From NCBI GenBank assembly GCA_963921825.1, contig OY997588.1:137051203-137115202 (forward strand): a stretch of 64,000 nt of DNA. The letters are read 5' to 3'. The notes below the pieces were generated by a model, which made no database searches, was not told where the DNA came from, and worked only from the letters and a program-made list of their open reading frames with translations. Made by a program: the position numbers and the translations under genes. The stretch comes from Erodium maritimum. Its lineage: Eukaryota; Streptophyta; Magnoliopsida; Geraniales; Geraniaceae. This document shows positions 1 to 11,370 of this stretch, piece by piece (the first letter of the stretch is position 1; each line of letters begins with the position of its first letter).

Positions 1-431
1 CCTTGATTTCTTCTCAAATCCCCTCCAAATAATCACCTTCTTCATCCCCATTCCACTCCTAAGGTAAATCCTTCATCTATTTTCGTTTTCATTGAGAATT
101 GAATTATGGGTTTAGAAGGAAGAACATGAAAATGAGTGGGTTTCATTGGGTTTTGATGTTTGATGCTTAGATGATTCAATTTTGGAGTTAAGACGTTGTT
201 TTTGTTAGAAATCAATTGGTGTTTGGTGTTTTGTTGAAGACTCATCATGAGTATTTGAGTATTGAGGGTTTTGGAGCTGTTATGGAGGTTTTTGGTGGAT
301 AAGAATGGAGTTTGGAGGGTTTATTTTCGGGGAAGAAGAAGCTGGAGGAAGAAGGAGGCGGAACAGTCAGATCCGTCACAGATCCGTGACGGAGGCCGTG
401 ACGGAAGACGTCACGGCTCCGTGACGGAAGA

Positions 432-3177
432 TGTCACGCCCCAAATCCGGTTCTTGCCCGGACCCGAGGCCTGACTAGTAATAAATGATTAAAAAGATGA
501 TAATTCAACATCTAGTTCCTGAAAATCTCCAATAAGAAAAACGAATCCGCAAAACTCAGTTCAAACACAAATAACCCTCCAGGGGTGTAATAATAATCCT
601 CCACAAGGTTTGTTCAAAATATAAAAGTGGTAAGAACGAACTCTCTACAATGCACCCACACCGAGAAGCTCCTGAGCTTCTACTCCTCAATCAAGCATGT
701 AAACACAACAGTAAATTCATAGGGGTGAGCTTGCGCTCAGTAGGGAAAGCACATAACAAGGTGGACCTTAAACTCAATAAAGTCAACAGCAAGTCAACAG
801 GATAGATTTCAACAAACACAGGTAATAGGTAAACAAACCAATGCCGTGGCACATGAAGTCTCCACCCTCCGATCCACATATGATGTGTCCTCTCAGATTT
901 TCCCTCAAATCCAGAGGAGACGCATAACATTGAGGCGACCGAAAACAACCCTTCGGGGCGCTTATCATCGGGATTCTCAGAAACGTCTCCAAAGGATTTT
1001 ATGTCCTCGGGAACCAAGGCACTACTCCCATAGGAAGCGTACACTTGGTCAATTCGATAATAAACAATTAATAATTGAATAACGCACTCAACCGAAACAC
1101 GAAACAATCCAATTCCAACAACCACCAATTCATTGTCACACATAACTCACACATCACCAATTCACCACAACACACAGTACACGAATCACATACCCACAGC
1201 ACACCAATCACACAATCACAACTTACCGTTCACTTACCAGTCTCGAACCAACGGGGCATCGATCACCTGATTGCACCGCTCGGTACAACCAGTCATACTC
1301 GATGCTCCAAGCAACCATTTAAGTAAATCAAGTAATCATTCGAATACAATCAACGATCAAGTACGAGTTTAATCAACCAATCATAAAAACCTTCAAACGA
1401 GCATTCCCACATGCAATTCCACTAGTTCCGTTAGACTCTTTAGCCTATCCACTAAGCAACCAACAACCAAGCATGTGATCCTAACACGCAACTAATCCGA
1501 GGGCTTTGCCAAGGCTCCTCTACCAGACAAACAATTCCCAAGTATTGAAAGCGAATTACACTAGTGATTGGCATCCTAATCGTTCACAACTAGACACTTC
1601 CGGTTATTAGTAATTGAAAGACAATTATGCTAGTTATTCGCATCCTATAGGCATTTCTAGGACCTTTCCAATTTTATTAGCCTAACATGCATACTAAGCA
1701 TCATAAACGAGGGGTTAAGGCTTTCCCTACCTCGAGGTCTTCCTCTCAACACTCTGACGATAAGCTCAGTGGTCACCACTCTGTTCTTCACTCGGGTCCT
1801 GGCGTGATCTTTGCTCCTCTAAATCGAGTCCACGCTCTTCCTTCTTTCCTAGCTTGGTCCCACGGTTTTGAACCACCAAAAGACCACAAATTAGTTTCCT
1901 CAATAAAGTGTTCTTTTCCTCAAAACACACAACAATGTTCAGAAATGGATCAAGGTTTGAAGAGGAAATGTGGGAATCAAATTGAGCTAAAAGGAAGGGT
2001 TTTGGGCTCTGGGGATCTGATCCGGAATGCCATACGGACCGTGTGGCTAGCCGTGCCAGAACATGGCACGGACCATGTCACAGGCCAGCCCGGAATCCAG
2101 CGCGGAACGCGTCACAGACCGGCCCGGAGAGCGACACAGACCGTATCAGGTTCCGTGCCGGACTCCCGTCCATTCTGTGCCGTGTGCCGTGCCGGTACCA
2201 GGCCCGTCCCGTGCCGTGTGCCGTGCCGGTACCAGGCCCGTTCCGTGCGGCATGTCGTGCCGGCACCTGGCCCGGTCCGGGTCAGATTCCGTATCAGACC
2301 TGACCAGCTCCTTCCCCTTTCTTCCCCAACTCGAATTTCACGAAAATCTCAACACAAACTCCATCTCTAAACTCTCCTAGCTCCAAAATATTCAATCAAA
2401 GATACCCAGCAGCTACACCCTCAATGGGTTCATCAAACTTCAACCAAAAACACAATCCAACAACCTACTTCACTACTTCTTCTCCAAGCAACAATCAAAT
2501 AAGCAAGTTCTTCAACTTTTAAGCCAAAACCCACAAAACCCAAGGATTGGAAGTGGAAGAAATGGAGATTTGAGAGTATCTTTACCTCTAGGTAGTTGAG
2601 ATGGAGAAGATGAAGTGAAAATGAAGGCAAAAGGACCAAGAACAAGCTCCAAAATCCAAGCTTTCCTCTCTATCTTCTTCCTCAAGAAAGTGAGCTCCTC
2701 CTCTCCTCTCTACTAGTGATTTTCGGCTGCAACAAGAGGAAATAGGCTGAATTGTTGCTCCCTTTCCTTTAAATGACCTAAAATGTCAATTTACTCAAAA
2801 GCCCTTAAGGTCTTATTCATTTAAAGGTAACTTAGGAGGGTATGAGGGTCATTTGAATTCCCTACTCTCATCCTCCAAGCCAAGCATGACAAGTGTTATG
2901 TGTGGTCACTCCTACTTAATAATTTTCCAGCTTTCCAAGATTTATCGACAAATAACCGATAGTAAGCCCGAGTTTGACCGACGGTTGACTTTAACAATAT
3001 TACAGTCAAACTGAAGGAAACGACCCAACTAAGCTAACCGTGCTAATGGATAAGCTTTTTGGGCCCCGGAAAGGTCCTGACTGACTTTCCGAGTCATCGG
3101 TTGACTTTTCCGGCCGAAAGTCAAACTTAGCTAGGATTCACCGGTTCTACCAGGATCGACCGGGGGCGGGTCTTACA
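432..3177 (-). mobile_element. Solo LTR, copy B (2.75 kb), nested in copy A
   Basis: On the minus strand this unit begins TGTAAGACCCGCCCCCGG and ends GGGCGTGACA, the TG...CA ends of an LTR. It is flanked by GAAGA at 427-431 and again at 3,178-3,182, a 5-bp target-site duplication. The flanking sequence of copy A joins cleanly across it. No internal domain, primer-binding site or coding sequence is present, so it is a solo LTR left by recombination between two LTRs. The intact duplication suggests it is younger than copy A. Confidence 0.85.
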
Positions 3178-4095
3178 GAAGACGTCACGGCTCCGTGACG
3201 GAGGCCGTGACGGCACACGTCACGGTTCCGTGACGTCACAGTTCCGTGACGGAGAACCTCACGGTTCCGTGACCCGAACCGTCACGGAGTTCGTCAAGGC
3301 TCCGTGACCCAAACCGTGACAGACCTGAGTTGAGGCCTTTTGGGCCCATTTTGCTTATTTTCGAGTATTTGGGACGGTTATTTATAACCGAGTCCTTTTG
3401 GGGTTACTTAGGAATGCTTTCCTCTTTAAACCTTTTCTGAACTACTCTTGATTTGAGTATTTAATTGTGATCCAAGACTTTGGACCCGAGCTTGACGGAG
3501 GAGGAGACTTTCGGACCTCGTGAAGTGACAAGGAGGAAGCTAGCCAGGTCGTCCGCTGCTGGATTGGATTGCTTTTGAGGTAGGGAAGAGTAGTAAATTT
3601 CCGCTTTTAATTTGAAGAATGCTAATAGTATGCATATAGGATAATAATAACCGGAAGAGTCTTAGTTTGCATATAGGATGTGATTCACTAGAATAACCGC
3701 TTTCAATTATGGGAATTGTTGTGCTGTATAATGGTCATGTCGAGCCTTAGAATTTTGTGTTGGTTGTATTTGATTATGGTTGTTCGTCCTTAAATGTCAA
3801 TGCGTAATACACTCTTAGTTAAGAATCATAGTATGCCTTATGAATCATGATGAATGCAATATGAATGTTTGTTTCGTGATATGATTGGTTGAATGAATGA
3901 GATGAATGTGATATGATTATTGTCCTGTGATATGATCGGGAGAATGATAGACCGATACGATGTTCGTGGTAAGTTGGTACGATAAGTTCGGTGTAGTGTG
4001 GTTGTGTGTCATTGTGTGTTGTGATGTGTACCCCGAGTGACGGGAAGATACCCGATCGAGGTGTGTGCCGGTCCGGTGTGTGCATTGAGAGTTGC

Positions 4096-4350
4096 CCTGA
4101 TGTGTGTTCCAGGAAGACATCTAAACCAAGGGATATTCTGGTATGATGTAGTGTTTCACCCCGATGATGTGTGTCCGGGAAGACATCTAGACCGATGGAC
4201 ATTCCCGTATGATGTAGTGTTTCACCCTGATGTTGTGTGTCCGGAAGACATCTAGACCGATGGGTATTCCGGTATGATGTATTTGCTTCAAGCCAATGAT
4301 GTGTGTCTGGGAAGACATCTAGACCGAGGGTGTATTCCGGTATGATGTAT
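4096..4350 (+). repeat. Four tandem ~65-bp repeats inside LTR copy A
   Basis: Four imperfect units each contain 'gatgtgtgtccgggaagaca' followed by 'tctagaccga' and a 'ccggtatgatgta' tail. Copy C has a different, shorter repeat (about 35 bp, cctgcgggcattgg) at the comparable place, so this part of the LTR changes by local tandem duplication. Confidence 0.8.
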
Positions 4351-4920
4351 TGGTTGAGTTGTGCGTGATGTTCGGATTGTCCCGAGTGCCTGTCTTATGT
4401 TATGTGTTATCGAATCCAAGTAACGTCCGTGGTGGTCTTAGTAGTATAATGTATGGTCGCTCGTTTGTTTATTTAAATTGGTGCTATATCGTTATCGTGT
4501 GTTCCTGTCGGTTTCTATTTACATTCTCAGCTTTAGTAAGAAGTATTGACCGATTATTTATGTCAACGGAGCGGGAGTCCTTTCCCTTACTACTTTTTCC
4601 TACTGAGCGTAAGCTCACCCCCTCTGTTTTTACTGTTTTACAAGTTTCGTTGGTGAGTAGGCTTTTAGGACGTCTCAGGGCTCGGGAGCTCCTCGAGGGT
4701 TCGGGTGGTTACTGTAGTAGAGACGTATTTTCCTTTTTCTGCACTAAACTGTATGAGATTTTGTCTTACTTGGTTATATTTTGAGCTTTTGACTCATAGC
4801 ATCGGATTTGAATTACGTTTTACTCGGAGTTTTACATTATTAAATTTTATTGTTATTATTAATTATTATTATTTTAGTTCACGTCTCGAGTCCGGTCAAA
4901 ACCGGATTTAGGGCGTGACA

Positions 4921-5340
4921 CAAGCCGTTATAAGGAAAAGGCCAACCAAGACAACATTACTCTTGTTGGCTACCACACTCCTAGAGAAGGGTAAGAAGAA
5001 GAGGGGAGTCACCGACGTATTGTCACGGCCACAGAGTCCGAGAAACAAATCAACGCCGATATAAATATCGAAATGGACTAGGATGAGGATAAGAGGCTTC
5101 CCATCCGCAAGAGTGGCGAGTATAGGCTTGTGATGGACACCGGTGCATATTTCAAATATTTATGGTTTCGTTGTTTGGATCCTTTTATTTTCATTATATA
5201 ATTTTAAATTTTTTTGTACAGATTAATATTAGTCTGGTTTGGATGAATTTTCTTGTTAATTTGAAGGTTTTGGTGCACAATTTTATAAAATGTTTTTTTA
5301 AATATGTTGCTTAACTTAGCTGGTCGAATTTTAATCATTG
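4921..5340. other. Unassigned flank of LTR copy A
   Basis: The first 240 bases have a coding-like base composition but several stops in all frames. No family could be recognised. The remainder is AT-rich with nothing supportable. Confidence 0.4.
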
Positions 5341-5660
5341 GTCGATAATGAATTCACATCACAGAAGGAAAAAAAATAGTCAGTAGCGAATCGAAACACA
5401 TTCACTACTGACCAAAACATTCGGTCGATGATGAATCTTCATTACCGATCGAATGTTTTGGTCGGTGATGAACTTTAACACTTGAAAAATGTTTTGTTCG
5501 GTGATGAAAAACCACTATGGCTAATTTTGACGCTCTAAAATTTCGTTTGTAATGAAAAAAAAACAATTCATCATCGATAGAACATACCCGACGAACCTGA
5601 ATGTTGGTGATGACCACCACCGACAAAATGTCATTCATAACCGAACGAGAGGATTGGTCT
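5341..5660. repeat. Array of short GGTCGGTGATGAA-like motifs, possibly subterminal DNA-transposon repeats
   Basis: Variants of 'ggtcggtgatgaa' and its complement 'ttcatcaccgacc' occur at least seven times in about 300 bp in both orientations, with 'cattcactactgacc' near 5,400. Clustered short motifs in both orientations are typical of subterminal regions of CACTA-like transposons. No terminal inverted repeat or target duplication was found, so the class is a guess. Confidence 0.35.
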
Positions 5661-6089
5661 GTGATGAATGGTTACATTTTTTGAGCCCTTGTTCATTATC
5701 TGAGGGAGGACGACTATCGTTGGTTTTACCAGGGAGTATCTATTCGAATTGTGCACAACCACTTCTCAGGTTCCAGGCAGGCCATGCCCGGTTTGTCAAT
5801 CTCTAGAAGCTTTATCAGTGGTCCTGACCGTTATCGTAGCTACGTCTTGAAGAAAACTAGTTGATTCATATGACATGTTTCATTTGCTTTTAGTTTGACG
5901 AACTTTACGTTCAGTTCACTTTCAAACTTTTCTTTGGTTTATGGTTTCTATTATATAGTCATTTCTCGATCAGTGCCTTTAAAGTGTTTATCTATAAATT
6001 GCCTCTCTTATGTTCAACGGAAAAAATTGAACCTAATGATGCGAACATGAAATACATCGATTATCGATGTTTTTAGCCCACATATTGAG
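5661..6089. other. No gene seen
   Basis: AT-rich sequence without a convincing reading frame, signal or repeat boundary. Confidence 0.4.
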
Positions 6090-7460
6090 CTTTTCAGTCC
6101 CAGGGTTATGTGATTTAATGCACTTTTTTCTCTGTGTGTAACTGGTCTCTTTTTAGGGGCATTCAGGAATTCGGAGCGAAATAAAGAGTTTTGGAGCTAA
6201 ATGGAGCAAAAAGTAGTTAAAAGAAGTTTTGAAGTCTAGCTGATCTTCCGAAGAGCATAACCTCCTCATATGAACTTCAGATTGCTTATATTATATGTCA
6301 AATTGAAGTGAATTCAAATATATACATTCTAGTCTAGGTTAAACCCATGTAAGAATTTTCTATCATACCGTCACGGGCCCAGGAACCGCCTACGACCGGA
6401 ACCACGATGGATTGAGAGTCGGTTCATGCCTCAACCCACTACAGACTAAGAGGAGGTCCATGCCCCAACCCGTGGCGCACTAAAGGGTGGAATGCCCTCG
6501 AGCACCCCCAACTTCCAGATACCCACTCCGCCACGGACCTAAGCACGGATCATGCGGCGGTCCGCGACACATGATTGGGTTGATTTTTAAGTTCTTTTTT
6601 TGGGGGCTTTAAATAGAGAAGTTAGGGTAATTTTTGAGGTATTTGAGTTTGATTGGAAATCTGATACTTTGGAGATCTAGGGCTTGAGAGTTGGAGAAAG
6701 AGAAGTGCATGAGAGTTAAGAACGAAGAATTACTCGGAGATTTCACAAACATAGTTGTATTTGTATCAACTTACTCTAATAGCAATGTTTATCTTTTGTT
6801 CTATTTATTTTTGTTCTATCTTCTTCTTTATGAGCTAATTTTCTATTAAGCTAGGGCTAGGGAAGCAATATGATAGATTAATTCAATGGGTTCATGTTTA
6901 CTTTGTACATTTTGTGTTTAGGTTAATGTTTGCATGATTTAAACGTAATAGAGTTAGGTTAACACGAGTGTGATAGCTATATGATTACAACCATGAAAGC
7001 TATAGAAGTTCATGAATCTTAATGTTTTATATCTCTCTACACCTAGATTAGGAATAACTAGGCGGTTAGGTTAGGATTAGTTGAGGGAACTTTCGTTGCC
7101 ATTGAACTAATCTTGTATGCACATGTAAACACGAATCCTTGCGAATTAATTGTCATATTGTAACCTCGTTAAAGACCTAGATCGTATTTTTCCTCTGAAT
7201 TTCACAACACATGATATTTTGTCTCTTACTTGATTGGAATTTCTTTTACTTTACATTACAAACGGTTATTTAATTTTCCAAAACCAAAATCAATTTTTTT
7301 TCAAAAACAGCCTAAGTAATGGATTTTACATTGAGTGATTGTTTTATTGCTCCATTAGGTGTGATACTCGGACTTAAAACCGATATACTACTAAACGAAC
7401 GGTGGCCTTGTTGCGCCCTTTTGTGAGTTAATTCTCAGGGCGTCACCAACAAATTCATGA
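6090..7460 (+). mobile_element. Degraded LTR-like sequence, probably Ty3/gypsy (Tat/Athila-like)
   Basis: The stretch contains phrases I associate with LTRs of the plant Tat/Athila group, such as 'ggggcattcaggaattcgga' near 6,160 and 'ggtgtgatactcggactt' near 7,358, and has no coding capacity. Exact ends and target duplications were not resolved. It is a fossil with decayed ends. Confidence 0.35.
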
Positions 7461-8724
7461 TTATATATCTTTTATTAGTTGCATGCCTGAATGTACAATA
7501 AAGTACTTAAATGTAAGTTTAAAGTTTAAAAATAATAATTAGTTGTCTACCAGATGCACTAGTATCTTTATATTATTATTCGTGCTTTGTTAGGGTTTAG
7601 AGTTATCAATACTAGCCTACGCTTATTATGTTGTCGCCGTCCAAGATCTTCACCATCTGGAGGATGCTCATTATGTTTTCCTCTTCGTCGTCGACGTCAT
7701 TGTCGCGCAAAGTCATACCACCACGCACGACCTTTCGTGTGTTTCATGGTCTGGTTCTTAGGATAAGTCATGCTTTTCTCCATCGCAGCTCCAAGTCTCA
7801 ACATTATTGTACTCGAATGATGGGGTATCTCCATAGGCGATCTATGGTTACCTACTACGGTGGTTATCTCCCCACACCTCCGAGTCGCATCCCCAATGTT
7901 CTTGAAGGATGAGGCATCTTTAGAGGTGATCCACAACTACCCGTTGTGGTGGTTCTCTCATACATGCATGCAGGTCTCAACATCGTTGTATTCGAAGGTT
8001 GGACGTCTCCGAAAATGATATGTGTCTACCTACTACGGTGGCTCTCTTCTCAATCGGGCTAGCTTCCCACGCTAGCACGATCGTAGCCATAACTGGACCA
8101 CATATTCTTATCACCGAGGACGATCGAGGTTTGGTATCAGGTGCCTTTTATGGTCCATACAATCAGGTGAGGTATGCTACACATTCTCGCCAAATCCATT
8201 GAGACACTAGCAGGGAAGCGGGACGTTAGAAAGGAGAAGCGTCCCGTCCCCGTCACGATTGGTTGTTACTGATCGTTCTCCTCCACCAGGCTCAGAGCTC
8301 CCTCCCTGAACCACGCGTATCACCCAAATAATTATTGAGTCTTATATGAGGTTCCACAAACATTCAAGCTCATATGGTTGACCTCAGGTCGAGTCGTGAT
8401 TGGTTTTACTATTTTATGGTTTTGTTACTTTTTTCGATTAGTATTTAGATATTTCAACATTACCGTCTATATTTCGCTTATATTTAAAGAAATAGATAAA
8501 GAATTATCTACGAATGATCTACTATCTTATTATTCATTTGTTAATACATTTGAATTTTAACAAAAAAATTCATTTCGTTAAAAAAATATGTTTATATCAT
8601 TATAGTGCAGAACTTATACTACTAAGCTCAAACACCACTAACAAAGAATCAAACCACAGCTCTGCTAGGGTTAGCCGCAACAGACCCCTTAGAGCCCTCT
8701 CTCTTGCTCAGCAACAGTACGACC
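7461..8724. other. Degenerate repeat region
   Basis: Two related segments around 7,780-7,870 and 7,970-8,050 share 'tctcaacat(t/c)(a/g)ttgta' and 'acctactacggtgg', an old internal duplication. Reading frames on both strands are short and unrecognised. Nothing supports a functional gene. Confidence 0.35.
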
Positions 8725-9244
8725 ATGGCTATGGCCATGGCCTTTGCCATGGTCTTGCTCCTCTCTTCCATGCATACTCTCTACCGCCCCCTCTCCGACT
8801 CCGGGACATGGCGACTGACTTACCTCGGCATCAAACCTTAGGGTCGTCTTCTCTGTCGGCATCTCTGAAGTCGTTGCAGCCAACACCTCGGATGTCGCAG
8901 GCGCACCATCGTCGTCGCTCCCGGCTTATGTCCGGAACCACGGTGTTAGCTCCCCTCCGCCACCAACATCGTGTCTCCCGGCTTATGCCCAGCTCATCTC
9001 TCCCGCCACAGGCCCGACCTCCTCCCTGGCCTCCACCACCGCCCCTGCACCCGTCATCGCTATCACTGTTGAGGTCCATCAACTCCTCCAGTCTCCTTTC
9101 TGCTTTCCTCCGCCTTCTGTCCTAGCCCATGGGGCACTAATCCAATATCGTCAGAAACAGTTATTTTATGAAAAGAATTGCGAGTATTTTACATGCTCTA
9201 TGTCTGTTCTTGGTGGTCAGAGAGTCTCTGACACATTATTATAA
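8725..9244 (+). pseudogene. Gene-like stretch with signal-peptide-like start, probably broken
   Basis: An ATG in good context (ACCATGG, 8,725) opens a hydrophobic start, MAMAMAFAMVLLLSS, like a signal peptide, and its frame closes at about 8,839. In the next frame, an open stretch at 8,843-9,244 is rich in Ser, Pro, Ala and Thr (for example SSPPPPTS and TTAPAPV), resembling arabinogalactan-type cell-wall proteins. The two frames differ by one base and I see no convincing intron between them. It may therefore be a frameshifted pseudogene, a spliced gene I cannot resolve, or chance. The C-terminal part is not recognised. Confidence 0.2.
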
Positions 9245-9393
9245 TTGAAATATTTGATCAATGAAAACAACTTTCGCTCAAAAAATACTACCCGGCTCAA
9301 CTTAAGGATATAACCGTTAATTAACGGTCGGTTACTCCAACCAGCAATCGAAAAGCTAACATGCAGGTCAAAGGGTTGGGGTGTGACAAACAC

Positions 9394-9729
9394 CACGTGA
9401 CATGTCACGGGAAGGAAGGTCATGCACGTGCAGTTCCCGCAAGTCACGTGACCGACGGGGCACGTGCTCTCACGTTATCCTTTGAAGTTTGAACTGTAAT
9501 GCTTATGCCACACACACCTCTCAGGTCATGAGTCATGACTACGAACTAGTAGTAGTGGCGGTACTACTATACCATCACTGCACTTACATGTAGCATAGCA
9601 TCTACGAAAAGGCAATCTAGCTACCGATTCTCGCCACGTGTTACAGACCACCGTCGGTTTTGGCTTTTGACACGAGCCAGGCACTCACGTGGTGGTTAGC
9701 TGACACTACCCTCCCACCCCTGTCACGTG
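9394..9729. promoter_or_regulatory. Cluster of seven G-boxes (CACGTG)
   Basis: CACGTG occurs at 9,394, 9,425, 9,445, 9,461, 9,635, 9,686 and 9,724. G-boxes are bound by plant bZIP and bHLH factors (ABA, light and phytochrome signalling), and multiple ACGT cores are typical of ABA-responsive promoters. The block is followed by a pyrimidine-rich stretch at 9,796-9,826 and an ATG at 9,849, but that frame closes after 28 codons. Retroposon-like sequence starts near 9,985. It looks like a promoter whose gene has been lost or displaced. The regulatory role is inferred. Confidence 0.45.
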
Positions 9730-9984
9730 CTATTAGGACCCACAAGCAAAAGGAAATTAAAAAAAAATCTGGTTAATGAAGACCTCCACGCCAAGCAACG
9801 ACTATACCTCTCTCCTTTTCTCATACCTTCCTTTAAATTCAAGCCAAAATGGCATTAATTAAATATAACGAAATATGTCCAACCTCACTTGATCAAAGCA
9901 AGTTGGGGGATATGGTGATTTGCTATATCCAGTAGGGTTTAATCCAATTCCACCCATATCCATATCATTTTGTTGAAGAAATGA

Positions 9985-11210
9985 TACCGTTATTAATGAA
10001 ATTTAAAATAGATCAATGAGCATATTTTTGTACTCATCGTACAACCAATAAACCAAGTAGTTATCATAATGCAATAACAAGAAAGTAAACATTGTTGTGG
10101 ACATAGGGACGGCCGAAGGGAAAATCTGCGGTAGCATCCGAAGACACCAATACAGCATGCTCCAACCAAATGGCACTGGTCGAGCCAACCAAGTGAAAGA
10201 TTAATAGTGGTGGACCGACATCTCCCCCGGTAAGTCAGCGTGCGTCGTCCTCTCTTGAGTGATACGTGTAGGGCTCCTGAACGCGAGATTACTGACCCCG
10301 GACTAGCAGGGGAGAACCTCGTCACTGTTGATGGAACCAGCGCCATTGATCATCCAGGGAGGTGATATAGCCGACCAACCCCTCCTTGAGACTCCAGAGA
10401 TTCATTCTTGGAGGCGAGGGTGCTTATAGCCCCTCGTCGTTTGTTGTATTCCTTCATTTTCCGGGTCCCGATCTCGCCACGAAACCCGATCCGGGACTCT
10501 GCCCCTTTCCGACATCCAACCCAAAAAAAATGTCGTCTCGGACTTGTCCAGACCCGACCCAGCGGATCCGGCCCGACCCGACATGGCCCACACCCTAGCT
10601 GGGTTTCTCCACATCCCAGCCGGTTGGGTCCCCGGCTCGACCGCCTCGACCCGATCTAATTGGTTCCGACCCGGTCTGAACAGCTCGGGCTCGACCCACA
10701 CAGGGATCCTCCTCAGCCCAAGATCCATCTTTCCCAGCCCGACCAGCCCTGCCCACCTCATCACCCAGGTCCATTACGGCCCAACGACCCTGAACCCTAT
10801 ATGCCTTCCCCTACAGCGCCGCCACCCTCTCCATCCATCCGTTAGACTCAACTATCGCGACCACCGGCGGTGTCCACTGGTCACGGTGTGGCTCCGGTGA
10901 CACCATCTTCCCCGGCCGGGCTTTGCACGACATCAACCTCACCGTGACTCGCCACGACCTGTCCCTCCCCTACGACAACCATCCCCGATATCAGACGGTC
11001 ACTGAGCTTGTTTCCTCCTTCTCCGGCAACACTCTCGTCGACTCGGAGTTGGGAAACACAAACACAGGAGATCCCCCCCCCCCCCCCCCCCCGTGTCTCA
11101 GGTGTTCTCCCATGATGGGTCGGAGTCTCAGCCGACGTCATCATCGCCGCTCGCAATCCTGATTGCAAAACCCTTTTCGCTGAGGAATAGGGTTGCGCTT
11201 TTAGGTTTAT
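9985..11210 (-). mobile_element. GC-rich retroposon-like repeat, copy X1
   Basis: This is homologous along much of its length to 13,584-14,640 (X2), in the same orientation. Shared blocks include 'gtcagcgtgc', 'gggctc(c/t)(t/a)(g/a)aacgcg' and 'gaggcg(a/g)gggtgctta(t/g)agccc'. On the minus strand it runs from a GC-rich leader beginning near 'aaccctattcctcagcg' to an AT-rich tail, the layout of a short polyadenylated retroposon. No intact protein was recognised. Target duplications were not found and both ends are approximate. Confidence 0.4.
11073..11092 (+). repeat. Poly(C) tract, 20 nt
   Basis: An uninterrupted run of 20 C inside the GC-rich leader of repeat X1. Tracts of this kind are unstable in replication and sequencing, so its true length is uncertain. 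Confidence 0.9.
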
Positions 11211-11370
11211 TTGTAATCCATATCCATATCCAAAACAAATATTTTACACTCCTATTAAATATAAACGGGTAAATAAAAACAGAAAATGCACAAAGATCAA
11301 ATCCAATTGAGATAAAATAATAAAAATTGGATCATGAGTAAAGAGACGAAACTTGTTTGTTAACATTCGT

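Larger units (their letters stand above)
1..4920 (+). mobile_element. Long LTR, copy A (5' part lies outside the window)
   Basis: The right end reads GGGCGTGACA at 4,911-4,920, the same terminus as copies B and C, so this is an LTR on the plus strand. By comparison with copy C, about 0.5 kb of its start lies left of the window. It is interrupted at 432-3,177 by copy B. A conserved block around 4,598-4,621 (tactgagcgtaagctcaccc) recurs in B and C. Nothing resembling gag, pol or a primer-binding site follows it, so it is either a solo LTR or the 3' LTR of an element to the left. The family is probably Ty3/gypsy because of the long non-coding LTR, but the lineage is not proven. It is a fossil and is older than B, which sits inside it. 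Confidence 0.7.

Noticed and set aside
1687-2370. 227-codon open frame of Arg/Pro/Val-rich repeats
   Set aside because: It is produced by the GC-rich repeat block inside solo LTR copy B. The frame is open on several frames and strands.
8514-9125. 203-codon open frame
   Set aside because: It runs across a clear composition change from AT-rich to GC-rich, has no domain, and overlaps the more gene-like frames starting at 8,725.
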